From NCBI RefSeq assembly GCF_002104995.1, contig NW_024468259.1, positions 496,001 through 560,000 on the forward strand: a stretch of DNA of 64,000 nucleotides. The letters run 5' to 3'. Shown here one piece after another: positions 20,100 through 30,171 of this stretch. A program made the position numbers and the translations under genes. This stretch comes from Linderina pennispora. Lineage: Eukaryota > Kickxellomycota > Kickxellomycetes > Kickxellales > Kickxellaceae. The notes under the pieces were generated by a model. The model was not told the origin of the DNA. It was given only the letters and a program-made list of their open reading frames with translations, and ran no database searches. Position 1 is the first letter of the stretch; each line of letters opens with the position of its first letter.

Positions 20100-21815
20100 C
20101 TACACCGTGCTTGGATCAATCGCGCTGGCTATGATGTTACAATGACGAAAAGCCCAATCCACACACCCAACTATCTCACCATTAACTTGTATCTCGGCCA
20201 AGTTTGGGAACCGAGCCATCAGTTCGATGAACTTGTTTGGGTCAATCGCCATGTGCGAGTACAGGTGCAGGCAGTGCAGATTCTTGCTGGCTATCATTGG
20301 GATATCCCTTGCATGCGCAGCAATGATATATAGCTCGAGGTCCTCCTTGGCAAAGTAAACCCCGCGTCTGTGATGATTCAGATCCTTGCAGTACATAGAG
20401 AAGCAACGGATGCGCAAAGTCCTCAGCCTTGTCAGGCTGTGTGTCAGGTTGAGAATGATGTTGCTGTCTGCGATTCCCAGAGACAGATGAAGGTTCTCCA
20501 TGTTGTGAAACTTCACAGTCAGAGGCAGCGTAAACTCAATGCCAGTCACTGACATCCTGCGGATGACAGTGTTCCTGTGGCCAAAGAAGTTTCTCAACCC
20601 TGCAGAGGGGAGAGGCTTGCTGGAATCGCCCTCTTCCGGGATCAACTTGAGCTGGAAGTGTTCAGAGCACTGGAGATTGTAGACATCGATGTCTCTAAAT
20701 TCCAATGTGCTCTCTACGAGTGACAGCTGGCGGCAGCCTTTCTTGAAGTATTTCCAGATGTCGTTTCTGCTATGGGTTATCCCAGTCACAGTGACACCAA
20801 CCGTTGACGGTATCGCAACTCTGGATACGTCCAGCGAGGGCTGCAGGAGACCTTTCTCAGGCTCTTTAAACCGCATCACGAGCGTCTGGAGGTTTGGGAG
20901 ATGCACCCTTCTGTCTGGTCCAGTCTTGAACAGACCCCAGTTGATGCCGTTCGAGATTCCGCTTAGTTCAAGATGGCTCATGCTGTCTGTAGGGATAGGC
21001 GGTAAGTGCACAAACTCCGGGACAAGCTTCAGGTCTAGCACAAGATACTGGAGATTCGGCGAGAATGGTTGGTCAATATAAGATGGGAATGGCCGCGTAA
21101 TCTGCATCATTGTTAGGCGTGGGTGGAGCACATGGCGAAGCATTATCATTATCTCTGTCCCGACACCAGGCAACTCCTGAGGGGGATTCTTGCTTAGACC
21201 CCAGACTCGATCTGGATGGTACCATAGTTCCCTGGCATGAGGGCAGTGCTCGAGGATAAGCTGGGCAGTGCGGGTTGCCTCCATTTCTGCATCCTGGGAC
21301 TCCTGCCTCTTGCCAGCATAAAATAGGCCATGGCCTAGGAACCTAATAAGCTTTGTGCTGGCAATCGCACCACTGGGAATACTGAGCTCTTGGATAGCCT
21401 TGTCAAGATGGAGATCTTTCGGACAGTCATTATACAGGGCTATACGAAGTTCGCTCACCGAGGACAACAGGCCACATGCCTCTAGCTCTTCGATGTTGCT
21501 CTTCCATACACGATCATGGCTTTTCTTGCAGGTGGTTTCGGTGCACGAACACTTGACTTGGCACTCTAGTATGAGTGGGACTTTCTTCACAAACTCAGGC
21601 AGATGTGAGTGTAAGGTGGGGTAATCTTGGTAGAACTTTGCAAACGGCAAGTAGTCAGCCACAGTCGACGTCTCATGGTGGGCTTTCTTGCACGCAGCCT
21701 CTAGCTTCTTTTTCTTCACGTCGTCGGGGTCCAAAGGGTGGATAACTGCAAAATCAGTGTCAAAGTTTCTCAAAAAATCGCGCAAGAAGTCGAGGTTTGG
21801 CGTTTCAGGGCGCAT
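20100..21815 (-). CDS. Lineage-specific F-box/leucine-rich-like protein, copy 2
   Basis: 571-aa intact frame, not a named family. Shares with copy 3 (24071-25675) a block of the form L.L.GI...INWGLFK....R.HLPNLQTLVMRF, and with copy 1 the loose leucine-rich spacing of its central part. The N-terminus (LDFLRDFLRNFDTDF...) lacks a clear F-box. There is a Cys-rich patch CQVKCSCTETTCKKSH at about residue 85-100, possibly metal-binding. The start at 21815 is the first Met, with stops upstream. Sequence divergence between copies is large, so the duplication is old or fast-evolving. Confidence 0.65.
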   Translation of the reverse strand: MRPETPNLDFLRDFLRNFDTDFAVIHPLDPDDVKKKKLEAACKKAHHETSTVADYLPFAKFYQDYPTLHSHLPEFVKKVPLILECQVKCSCTETTCKKSHDRVWKSNIEELEACGLLSSVSELRIALYNDCPKDLHLDKAIQELSIPSGAIASTKLIRFLGHGLFYAGKRQESQDAEMEATRTAQLILEHCPHARELWYHPDRVWGLSKNPPQELPGVGTEIMIMLRHVLHPRLTMMQITRPFPSYIDQPFSPNLQYLVLDLKLVPEFVHLPPIPTDSMSHLELSGISNGINWGLFKTGPDRRVHLPNLQTLVMRFKEPEKGLLQPSLDVSRVAIPSTVGVTVTGITHSRNDIWKYFKKGCRQLSLVESTLEFRDIDVYNLQCSEHFQLKLIPEEGDSSKPLPSAGLRNFFGHRNTVIRRMSVTGIEFTLPLTVKFHNMENLHLSLGIADSNIILNLTHSLTRLRTLRIRCFSMYCKDLNHHRRGVYFAKEDLELYIIAAHARDIPMIASKNLHCLHLYSHMAIDPNKFIELMARFPNLAEIQVNGEIVGCVDWAFRHCNIIASAIDPSTV

Positions 21816-24070
21816 GGATATGTTGGTGGATATTAAGAGTAAACTAGTGTTTGGGGGTTAAGACTAGAGAAAAAGTGCACAGGTATCGTTGGGGGTTGCG
21901 CACCTAGGTTTCCATACGAATGTCAGCACTCTGCTGTGTGCTGGACATCATCTATTTCATGCCAGTCGTGACCCCACTTCCCTACAAAAAGTGAGCATAG
22001 CCTGCATAAAATCCCTTGCCCACCCTCTCTCCAACAAATGAGTTGTCACCAGAATAGCCGTCACCTGCTGGATGTTCCTTGGTTGAAAACTGATTAGGGC
22101 CGGCATTTAATTCAAAAACAACACACACAATTGCCTGGATGCTGTTTAGTTGTCCAAGTATGCATCTGACTTTCATGGGGGGTGGCGGCCATCATATTCA
22201 GCTGGCCAGTACACCCAGCCGTTTGCACAGTATTGTCTTTTTTCCTTACACTTGTTTCAGCCGCTATATCTGCAGAGGGTATGCTAAAAATCGTGTAAGT
22301 GCAATGAGCCTCCATGACGTGTAGCTCCAAAATGAACCCGACATTGCCTATATAGAACTGGGTTTGTATTCGATTTAATTTAATGATCACCCCGACTCCG
22401 CTTAAAAATCCCCTTGTTCAAGAACGATTTCCAGGAGTGGCAGACTCAATGTTGCAAGGGGAATCGGACTGCTCACGCCTATGCGGGGCACCCTGTCTGT
22501 CCATCCACCCATCCGCCACTCTACTACCTGTCGCAACGCTTGCCATCCTAAAAATACAGCGACATGCACAGCAATTGTAGCACTCTTATTTCTTAAGACT
22601 CGGTGAGAACACATCCTTGCTACCCAATTGTAAAAAATGAGGGTGTGAGGAGTTGTCAGTTCCACTCCACAACAAGCTTGCTTGCTTGCAAACCGCCAAA
22701 CTTGCTTTGCCCGTGAAGCGTATGTCAAGACAGGGACGGAATATCCGCCATGCCAGCTGCTCGCTTCTCTTCCTGCTACGGTATGCTGCAAGCCTGGGCT
22801 CGGTGTACGGCACCATCCTCATAAAACGCCACTTGTCCGCGTGGATTTAGGTATCCGATTTGCAGCTCCCTCTTACATTGTCAGGCCGTGCCTTGATGTC
22901 CGAACGTTTCACACGGCGACAGAAGGGCTGTACGTTTGCTGCAATCTCCTGTCAGCTGAATACTCTGGCTCAATTGTGAGCGAGACTATTCTCACTTTAT
23001 TGCATCTAGCCATGTCAGGTAGGAATGGAGCAATGTAGTATGCATGCACAAATAATTACTCCGGCCACCCGAGGTATTTTTGGCATGTGAGAAGTGAATC
23101 CGCCGCACCTACTTTTTGATGAGGAGCGGATGAGAGAAAGCATATGTATACTGAATAGTGAATCCTTTCCACCTTCTGGTGTTGATTACGTGCCCACCTT
23201 ACTCATCATTAGCGTAGCTTTGCAGAAATCCGAGAACCACGTTCGGCTCCGAAAGCCGCCACTTTTTGAGCTTTGTTGTAGAATGCCAAGCAAAGCGTAT
23301 ATTAGCCATCGCATGGCGCGCAAGTAAGGCTGGTTCACTTTACTTCACTCTAGTCCTTATTTACGTATGTTCAATACATAATATAGGAAGTGGCCACTTC
23401 TATTATAAAGATTTGGCAGTCTGGGGTTCTGACCACTGTACGTAGAGCTACACACCGCTAGACTTGGCGTAGCGCTACACATGCATCATTTATAGGAGAT
23501 GCCCTTATCAATTCAACCCACATAGCAAGATCAGCCATCTGCACTAAGCCACTCACGCAGGCGCCTGATCTATTCGCCTCATGATCACAATGCCTCTTGA
23601 GCTACCAAGCGCATCTAATCACCATTTGCGAATGCTGGTCTGTGGTTCGCAATCGATACGCACCTGCCACTGCAAGCTACAAACGAGTTGTGCATATTTT
23701 TCCCAGTGCTTTTTGTTCATCGCCCCCTGAGCCGCCTTCACTGCAAATGGCAAACCCTCTTTTGAAGCTCGATATGCAGCTCACACCCAGCACTGAGTCC
23801 GCCATGAGCAAAGTCTGAAGGAAACCAGTTTGCCAATGGTTGTCAGTTTATTTATTTGCTCAGCCAAGCATTTTTCTTGCCACTGCCTTTTCCTTTCTCT
23901 TTGCCCTTCCTTTTTGCAGCTGCATTCGTCATCGTCATCACCTTCAGTATTTTTGACAACCCTTTGTCTGCCTTAACAGTACAGTTTATTAGATTTCAGT
24001 TCCTCCCTTTTTGACATTCTGCCTCGCTGGCTGTAGCAACCCGCACACCTCAGGCTATACCTACTACTGT
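21816..24070. other. Gene-poor AT-rich stretch between two F-box/LRR-like genes
   Basis: About 2.2 kb shared upstream region of the divergent copies 2 (minus) and 3 (plus). A TC-rich run near 23870-23920 precedes copy 3. Only short frames without recognisable domains. Confidence 0.5.
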
Positions 24071-25675
24071 ATGGATATGACCATTCCAGTGGATTTTACT
24101 GCTCTTGCTGGCGGATATATCGCCGAGCAAGTCCTCTCCAAGGTTATCCTGCGAGAGCGAGAGAATGGACACCGATACCATGCATACCAGAAACTGTACA
24201 GCTACGCCTTGGTGTGCCGTGCCTGGTTTAAAATCACTGCTCCGCTCATGTACGAACGTGCATTCATCTACTGCACTACGCGCAAGATTGATGAACCAGA
24301 AAAGACCCCAAACCGGCACTACGAATGGCACTCGAATCTAGGCCAAATTATACGTGCCGGCATGCAGGACCAAGTCAAAGAGTTTCGCATTGAATGCGAG
24401 CAATTTTCACGCATATTCACCAACTGTCCAGACTTGTTCGGCAAGCTGGGGATGCCGGACACGCCGTTCGTGAACGTCACCAAGCTGTGGTTCGGCGGCA
24501 CATGCCATTACGGCGCCGGCATGGAGGATCTGTTCATCATCCCGACCACACGCTACTTTGTCAAGATGTTCCCGAACGTCACAATTGTGGCCAACAACCG
24601 GTTCTTTGACCGTGGCAAGATGTTCGACCACGTCATGGATCGTATCCAGCACCAGTTCCACAACAAGATCACCAACTACCGGATTGAGATGGACTCTCCG
24701 CGCCGCATACCGCTCTACTTCCCGCCCAATGTCACCAAGCTGACGCTTCAGGCTGAGATTTTGGTCGGCTACCACAACCGCATGGACTTTCCACAGATTC
24801 CCGCAGCCGGGCTCCGGTACCTGAACATGAGGAATGTGCGGACAAATTTCAACTGGGACATCTTCAAGTCCGACGTACCTGGCGAGATCCGGTTTACAAA
24901 CCTGGAGGAAATCCATATTAGCACCGATTACCACCCGAACCCTATTTCGATTTTCTCCGGGCACGACCTGCTGACGTTCCCAAAGCTGCGGATCGTCCGG
25001 ACACTAAACATTCTGCAAGTGTACTCGGACATGTTCAAGCTGTTCCTCCACTCGCCGATCGAATCGCTGCAGCTCTCCGAGAAGGTTGCCCAGCTGAACT
25101 GGATCAACCCCGAGATTTACTACATGGCCAAGCATATCAGTATCCACCCAATGTACGACTATACTGAGAACGTCGACGATGCCACGTCGATGCTGATGCC
25201 TGTGCTCGACACCCCCTCACTTGTCACCCATGCTAGCCTCCGCATGACGCTGCGCGAAATCAGACTCCCACAGTCAACGGCATGGGTTCATCTGCGCCGG
25301 CTGGTGGTCACCGTTGACAAGTTTATCGTGTCGGAGGCAGAAAACCTGATCTCGTACCTCCCAGTGCTCGAGTACCTGCGCGTCAAGTACGATCCGCCAC
25401 AGTATCAGGTCCCGCATCGGCAGGCAAGGATCGATGAGCATGAGTGCCCGCCCTACGACCCTGACCGGGTCATCCACCCAGCCCTTCAGATGTTCGAGAT
25501 CCAGACTGTCCACGACTGGCTGAACGAGGGCGACAGGGACCGCCTCAGGTACTTTGTCAGGCACATCCCCACACTGATCAAGATCAATGTTCCGCCAGAG
25601 TTTGGTAGGATTCTCATCCAGGAGTTTGCTGAAGAGGGACGCGAGATTATGCTATACCAGCACGAAAAAAATTGA
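24071..25675 (+). CDS. Lineage-specific F-box/leucine-rich-like protein, copy 3
   Basis: 534-aa intact frame. The N-terminus has a recognisable F-box-like helix, YSYALVCRAWFKITAPLMYE (about residues 46-65), the strongest such motif among the three copies, supporting an SCF adaptor role. The remainder is leucine-rich-like, with RYLNMRNVRTNFNWDIFK followed by I-F-NLEEIHIS, aligning with the INWGLFK...HLPNLQTLVM block of copy 2. Start set at the Met at 24071; the frame is open slightly upstream but has no ATG before it. Function is inferred only from the motif. Confidence 0.7.
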   Translation: MDMTIPVDFTALAGGYIAEQVLSKVILRERENGHRYHAYQKLYSYALVCRAWFKITAPLMYERAFIYCTTRKIDEPEKTPNRHYEWHSNLGQIIRAGMQDQVKEFRIECEQFSRIFTNCPDLFGKLGMPDTPFVNVTKLWFGGTCHYGAGMEDLFIIPTTRYFVKMFPNVTIVANNRFFDRGKMFDHVMDRIQHQFHNKITNYRIEMDSPRRIPLYFPPNVTKLTLQAEILVGYHNRMDFPQIPAAGLRYLNMRNVRTNFNWDIFKSDVPGEIRFTNLEEIHISTDYHPNPISIFSGHDLLTFPKLRIVRTLNILQVYSDMFKLFLHSPIESLQLSEKVAQLNWINPEIYYMAKHISIHPMYDYTENVDDATSMLMPVLDTPSLVTHASLRMTLREIRLPQSTAWVHLRRLVVTVDKFIVSEAENLISYLPVLEYLRVKYDPPQYQVPHRQARIDEHECPPYDPDRVIHPALQMFEIQTVHDWLNEGDRDRLRYFVRHIPTLIKINVPPEFGRILIQEFAEEGREIMLYQHEKN

Positions 25676-26185
25676 CGAGCGCTTCAGGCAGTATATTGAT
25701 CCTATTAACATGTAGGCCATGGTTCTGTATTTCGTTTACCCAGATACCTCTAGTATTAAAACAGCAGCTACCAGCACCTGATGCAATCAACCATGTCAAC
25801 CTTCACATGCTGGGACATGCATGAAGGCGTAACCAGGCACATAGGAAAGGGGAGGCGGCAGTTTTGGGCTTTGTGCAAATTGATTGCCGCCGCTATAGCG
25901 ATGTAGGCGAGCTGAGACGGAGAACGGCTTTTCGACCGACAAAATAAAAGACCTGCGAGGACGATCGTTCGTTTTTTTCTTTTGAAGAATCAGCCTAGCG
26001 TCATTTATTAGCTTTCTCAAAGACTTCGAAAGTACCAAACTTGGAGCGCTAGGAGCGGGCTTAAAAAAAAGGTAAACACAGCTTTGCTGTTTGCTTTTCT
26101 CTCTCTCGGTTTCTTTTTATTAAAAACATACTCTATTTTTATATTGCTCCCTTAACCCTCTCGCTAACCAAATACCGATACACCA
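25676..26185. other. Promoter region of the MATH-UBL gene
   Basis: About 510 bases between two plus-strand genes. A TC/T-rich run at 26090-26150 directly precedes the start codon. No gene seen. Confidence 0.4.
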
Positions 26186-27691
26186 ATGGAGGACGTACAT
26201 GACAGTAGCATTACCGATGGCCGGGCATCGCTGAGCGCAGTCGGCCCCAAGATAAATGTGATGGGCAGTCCGAGCACACTTGCGACCGAGACCACTCTGG
26301 GACCGAGCGAGCCGGTGTTCAAAGAGTTTTCCCAGGAGGAAGGTAAGCACCAGCACCCAGCTATGCGGCCCGGGGGATAAAACAGAAACTCCGTGAGGGG
26401 CTGATGCTAACAGGCTTTTTTTTTACTCTAGACGAAAAGCTGCTTGCAGACTATCTACCGTTGTTTGGCAACCAGCAGCAAGTGGCTCACCGCGTGTTCC
26501 ACTGGGAGATCGACAGCTGGGCTGGCCTTTCCAGCACCGCGCACAGCCCGCCATTTATGATTGCCCAGAACAAGTTCCAGATACACCTGGAGCCAAACAC
26601 GGCCGAGCCGCACACACTGTTCCGTCTAGCCTGCGAGCCAGCAGACAATGACGAGCTCTGCGTATACTATTGTCTGGCAATTTCCAATGCCGAGTGTCCA
26701 GAGGTCTGCTGGAAGCGAGCCATCCAGCACAGATACATGGCAGAGACAATGGCGCAGGGCTCGCAAGAGATCGTAGAACACAGCCTGCTGACTGACGCAA
26801 TGCCGGACTATGGACGCCCGGTGATTGAAAACGACTACGTCCGAATTAGCGTCTACATCCGAATCATCAAGGACAGGGCGACAGAGCCGGAGCCGGAGTC
26901 GGAGCCCATGCCAGCAAGACAGTACCAGCGCACGCAGGCCGTTCGCAAAAGCATCATGCGCACGAAGCATATCAACTCAGTGTACAGTCCGCCGCACCCG
27001 CCACCACCGCAGATGATCCGCGTGCGCATTATCACCGACCAGCACACGCGCGACCACCAGGAGTTCGACATTTTCGACTTTGATTCCCCGGACGGCTTCG
27101 AGATGCTGCTGCCGCGCACGCACCAAGTCTCGGAGCTTCTGGACACGTACAGGAGCCGCACAGAGGCCGTGGGCCAGATGGATCTGTGGATCCTGAACCG
27201 GCGAGACACCGGCACGTTGCGCTGCAGCCACCCGATAGAGGTATCTGCTGAGGCCACCCTGGGCGACCTGGTCGACATGCACTCGTTCAGCTCAGACCTC
27301 GCCTACTTTTACTGCGAGCGCCACACCCCCGGCCTTGCCAAGCCCGGCCTGACCAACCTCATCCATATTAAATTCTACGACGCTGCCGCAGACAAAATGG
27401 TCGGCCTGGGCCATCTCCGGCTGTCGTTTTTCAAAAAAACTGCGGCTCATGTTCCCCGAGCTCTGCAAGATCGCCAAGCTGCCGCACGGCACCCAGCTGC
27501 TGCTGTTCGAGGAGGTCAGGCCGGGCGAGATCAGGAAGCTCGATAGCGAATGGACGCTAAAGTACTCGGGGCTGGGGCCTGGCGATATCATTTGCTTCCA
27601 GATCAAGCCCGACGGATACGACGGGATGAGCCGCTACCAGAGAGGAAAGTTCCCGTCGGTTGTGTCGTTCTTTGGGAGAAAAGCAAAGTGA
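26186..27691 (+). CDS. MATH domain plus USP7-type ubiquitin-like domain protein lacking a protease domain
   Basis: Two exons: 26186-26342 and 26432-27691, with a clean GTAAGC...CTCTAG intron and a GCTAAC branch-like site at 26406-26411. Residues about 55-200 form a MATH/TRAF domain (VFHWEIDSWAGL, SPPFMI, HTLFRLACEP, VRISVYIRII). A Pro-rich linker (PPHPPPPQ) follows. The rest matches the ICP0-binding/HUBL region of USP7 (Ubp15): IRVRIITD, LVDMHSFSSDL, IHIKFYD, VGLGHLRLSFFKK, then LPHGTQLLLFEE and GPGDIICFQ. No Cys box or His box of the UCH peptidase lies between them, so the protein cannot be a deubiquitinase as it stands. An extra A in a run of seven (27433-27439) shifts the frame near the end. 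Possibly an adaptor or competitor of a full-length USP7 elsewhere. Confidence 0.85.
26343..26431 (+). other. Intron of the MATH-UBL gene
   Basis: 89-nt intron, GT at 26343 and AG at 26430-26431, splitting a GAC codon after its first base. Joining the exons gives FSQEEDEKLLADYLPL without a stop. Confidence 0.85.
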
Positions 27692-28322
27692 CATGCTGCA
27701 TATTGTCAAGCCATCACACATTCTTCAAACATTTCTTGCTCTGTCCAAACATGTTCTTACAAGCAGTGCAATGTGTATAGAATGGTGTATAGAATGAAAA
27801 TTGGAAGAGTAAAAGAAAAAAGAAAGAAAAAAGAGCCCTAGAAGAGTAGCATTGCATGCAGTGGATACAGTACGACTGCGAAGCGATAGATCCAGAGTGC
27901 GATTCATTTTGTGGCAGCAGCAGCAGAGTAGGTGACTCAGGCAACGCGAGCTGATGAAGAGGAGATGTGGGAGTAAAGTTTGCCTGGAGCATGAGCATGC
28001 TGGGAGAGATGGCTCAAGAAGAATAAGCGGAAATATGTGTGTTTAGGCGAGTAAACATCGAGTACATAGAAAAAACTAACAGAAAGATAGAGACTAAGCG
28101 GAGGATAGGATAAGAAGAAGATATAGAGATGTGCTGGTGGAGGTATTAAGGACATAGGGAAAGATAATGTTTTCTTCGGGAGCGGAGGTCAAGTCATACA
28201 CATATTACTAACATACAAAGAAGAGTAAATGACAAACAGCGCAGTGTACTCTCCTCTCCACATCATCCGGAGTGAAAAGGGGGGGGTGACTCCATTGTAT
28301 AGGACTGGTCGACCCAGCCTTG
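27692..28322. other. Convergent intergenic region
   Basis: 630 bases between the 3' ends of the MATH-UBL gene (plus) and the phosphatase (minus). Purine-rich on the plus strand; no gene seen. Confidence 0.4.
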
Positions 28323-30171
28323 CTAGAGTGAAAGAGCGGCATGGTCGTGGTTGATGCCCAGGACAGCTGACACGTCTTCCACATTGGTCAGGTCTATCAG
28401 GAATGGAATGAGGTCGAGCAGCTCAGTGTCGTGGGGGTCGTTGAACCAGGTGCTGATGCCAATGGCGTTATTCGGATGGAAGGCATATGACGCCGGCGAG
28501 TTATCTATAATGATAGCTTGGCTTACGTCACGGCCTAAGACGCGACAGGTCCTTGACATAGTTGCCGTTGTATAGGTTGCAGGACTCGCGGAACAGGCGG
28601 TGGTGCACAACCTGGCTCTTGTCCAGAAGGTCGAGAACAGGGTCGGCGTACTACAACAGAAAGAAGGCAAACAGGCCAGTGGCGCGGACAGGGGTGTTTG
28701 TTAGTAGAATTGAGCGGCACATCTAGGAAAACCACAACAAAACAACAGCATCTACAACATGGGGATGGCTTGCGGGTTACACCCCACAGTCTCAACATGC
28801 ATAGCCGCCCAGCACTTACCATAGAGAGCGAGGCTGTAAACACCACAATTTCGTAATATTGGCCCATAATCCGCATGAACTCGTCAACACCAGGGCGCTT
28901 CACGACATAGACATTGTGCTCCTGGCCCTCGAGGACGACAGGGACAACATAGTCGGGGTTGTCGACCTCGCGGAACGAGCTATGCACCAGGGTCTCGTCG
29001 AGATCCAGAACCAGGCACTTTCTTCCCCTTGAGCTCAGGCGCCAGCGGGCCGAGCAAAAACTGGTTCACTATATGCGTAACCAGGCGCTCGGACGATTCA
29101 GTCGCGACGTTTCCCGGTGGCGACGTAATCTCTGCGCGCAGGTCGTTCTCCTCTTCGCTGTCGAGGTCATCCTCACCGCCCAGGCTGTCACGGTCAGCCT
29201 CGGATGACGTGGTTGAGTGGCGGTACAGCTGGTCAGTCGAGCGGTCGTTCATATATAGTTTGCCAATGGTGTTGGCCGGTGTCTCGCTGGCCTTGCCCTG
29301 GCCGAGCGCGATGCGGCTGTCACTGCGGTTTAGCTCCCCCTGCAGGTACGACGACCCCCGAACGACGTGGGTGGAGTGCGGTACACCGAATTGCCCACTG
29401 AAGCTGACGCCGGCGTCAGTGCCCAAGTCCGAGTAGGCTGAACTATGCGTGCCGTAGTCGCTGGTCTGTGCTGAAGCGGCTGCCGACGAGGGAATTGCAG
29501 AGACCTGCGGTACCGTGGCCGAGCGGACAGCGGCGGACTGGGGACGTGGTGCCATTGAGGGCTCCGCGAAGACCAGAGCCCGGGCTTGTGAAACCGTCTT
29601 CGTCTGCTGAGGTGGCATCCTCCTCAGCGGCTGGAATGAGTCGGTCGCCTTCTCGCGCATTATCCTCGGCCGGGTCGGGGGTGACTTTGACAGTGGGGAG
29701 CGGCTGCTGCTGCTCCAGCCGCTGGTGGGAAAGCTGCTCGTCTTCATTAGCTGACTCGTCTTCGATGGTGGACTCGGCGAGGCTCTGCTGGCCCTGGGCA
29801 CGCTGCTCCTGCTTAACCCGGCGCTCGGAGTCGTCGCACTGGGACTGCGCAGCGTCGGTCTCCGCCGACCCTCGGTTTTGCCGGTTTGCGTCGTTGCGCA
29901 TGCTGCCGTAGGAGGGGCTGCGCGAAAACAGAGGCACGGGCGAGCAGCAGGCAAACAGCCGCGAGAATAGGCTGGGGCGCGGACGGAATTCCTGGCTGCG
30001 GTTGGCGTCCAGGCTCTGGGTGTTGCGTGGGACGCGCACAAGCTTTGTCTTGCGCGCATTGACGGCGGGCCCGCTGCTCTGCGAGATCCGCCTGCCTGCC
30101 ATGGACGGGTTGCTGGCGTTCTGGGCCGACGACACCTGGAATCCCGAGGCGCCCTTGGTTTGATTGTTCAT
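28323..30171 (-). CDS. PSR1/SCP-type CTD-like phosphatase
   Basis: HAD-superfamily phosphatase of the NLI-interacting-factor (FCP1 homology) family, nearest to yeast Psr1/Psr2, plasma-membrane proteins of the sodium and general stress response. The catalytic motif [14 protein letters not shown] appears once an extra base near 29018 is skipped. Then [25 protein letters not shown], a 169-nt intron (28819-28651, GTAAGT...TTGTAG), [29 protein letters not shown], an extra base near 28540, and [18 protein letters not shown]. The N-terminal half is long, low-complexity and acidic, with a cysteine pair in [11 protein letters not shown] that might be palmitoylated as in Psr1. Another frame change lies near 29600. 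The start is uncertain: Met at 30171, or 30378 upstream in the same frame. Confidence 0.87.
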
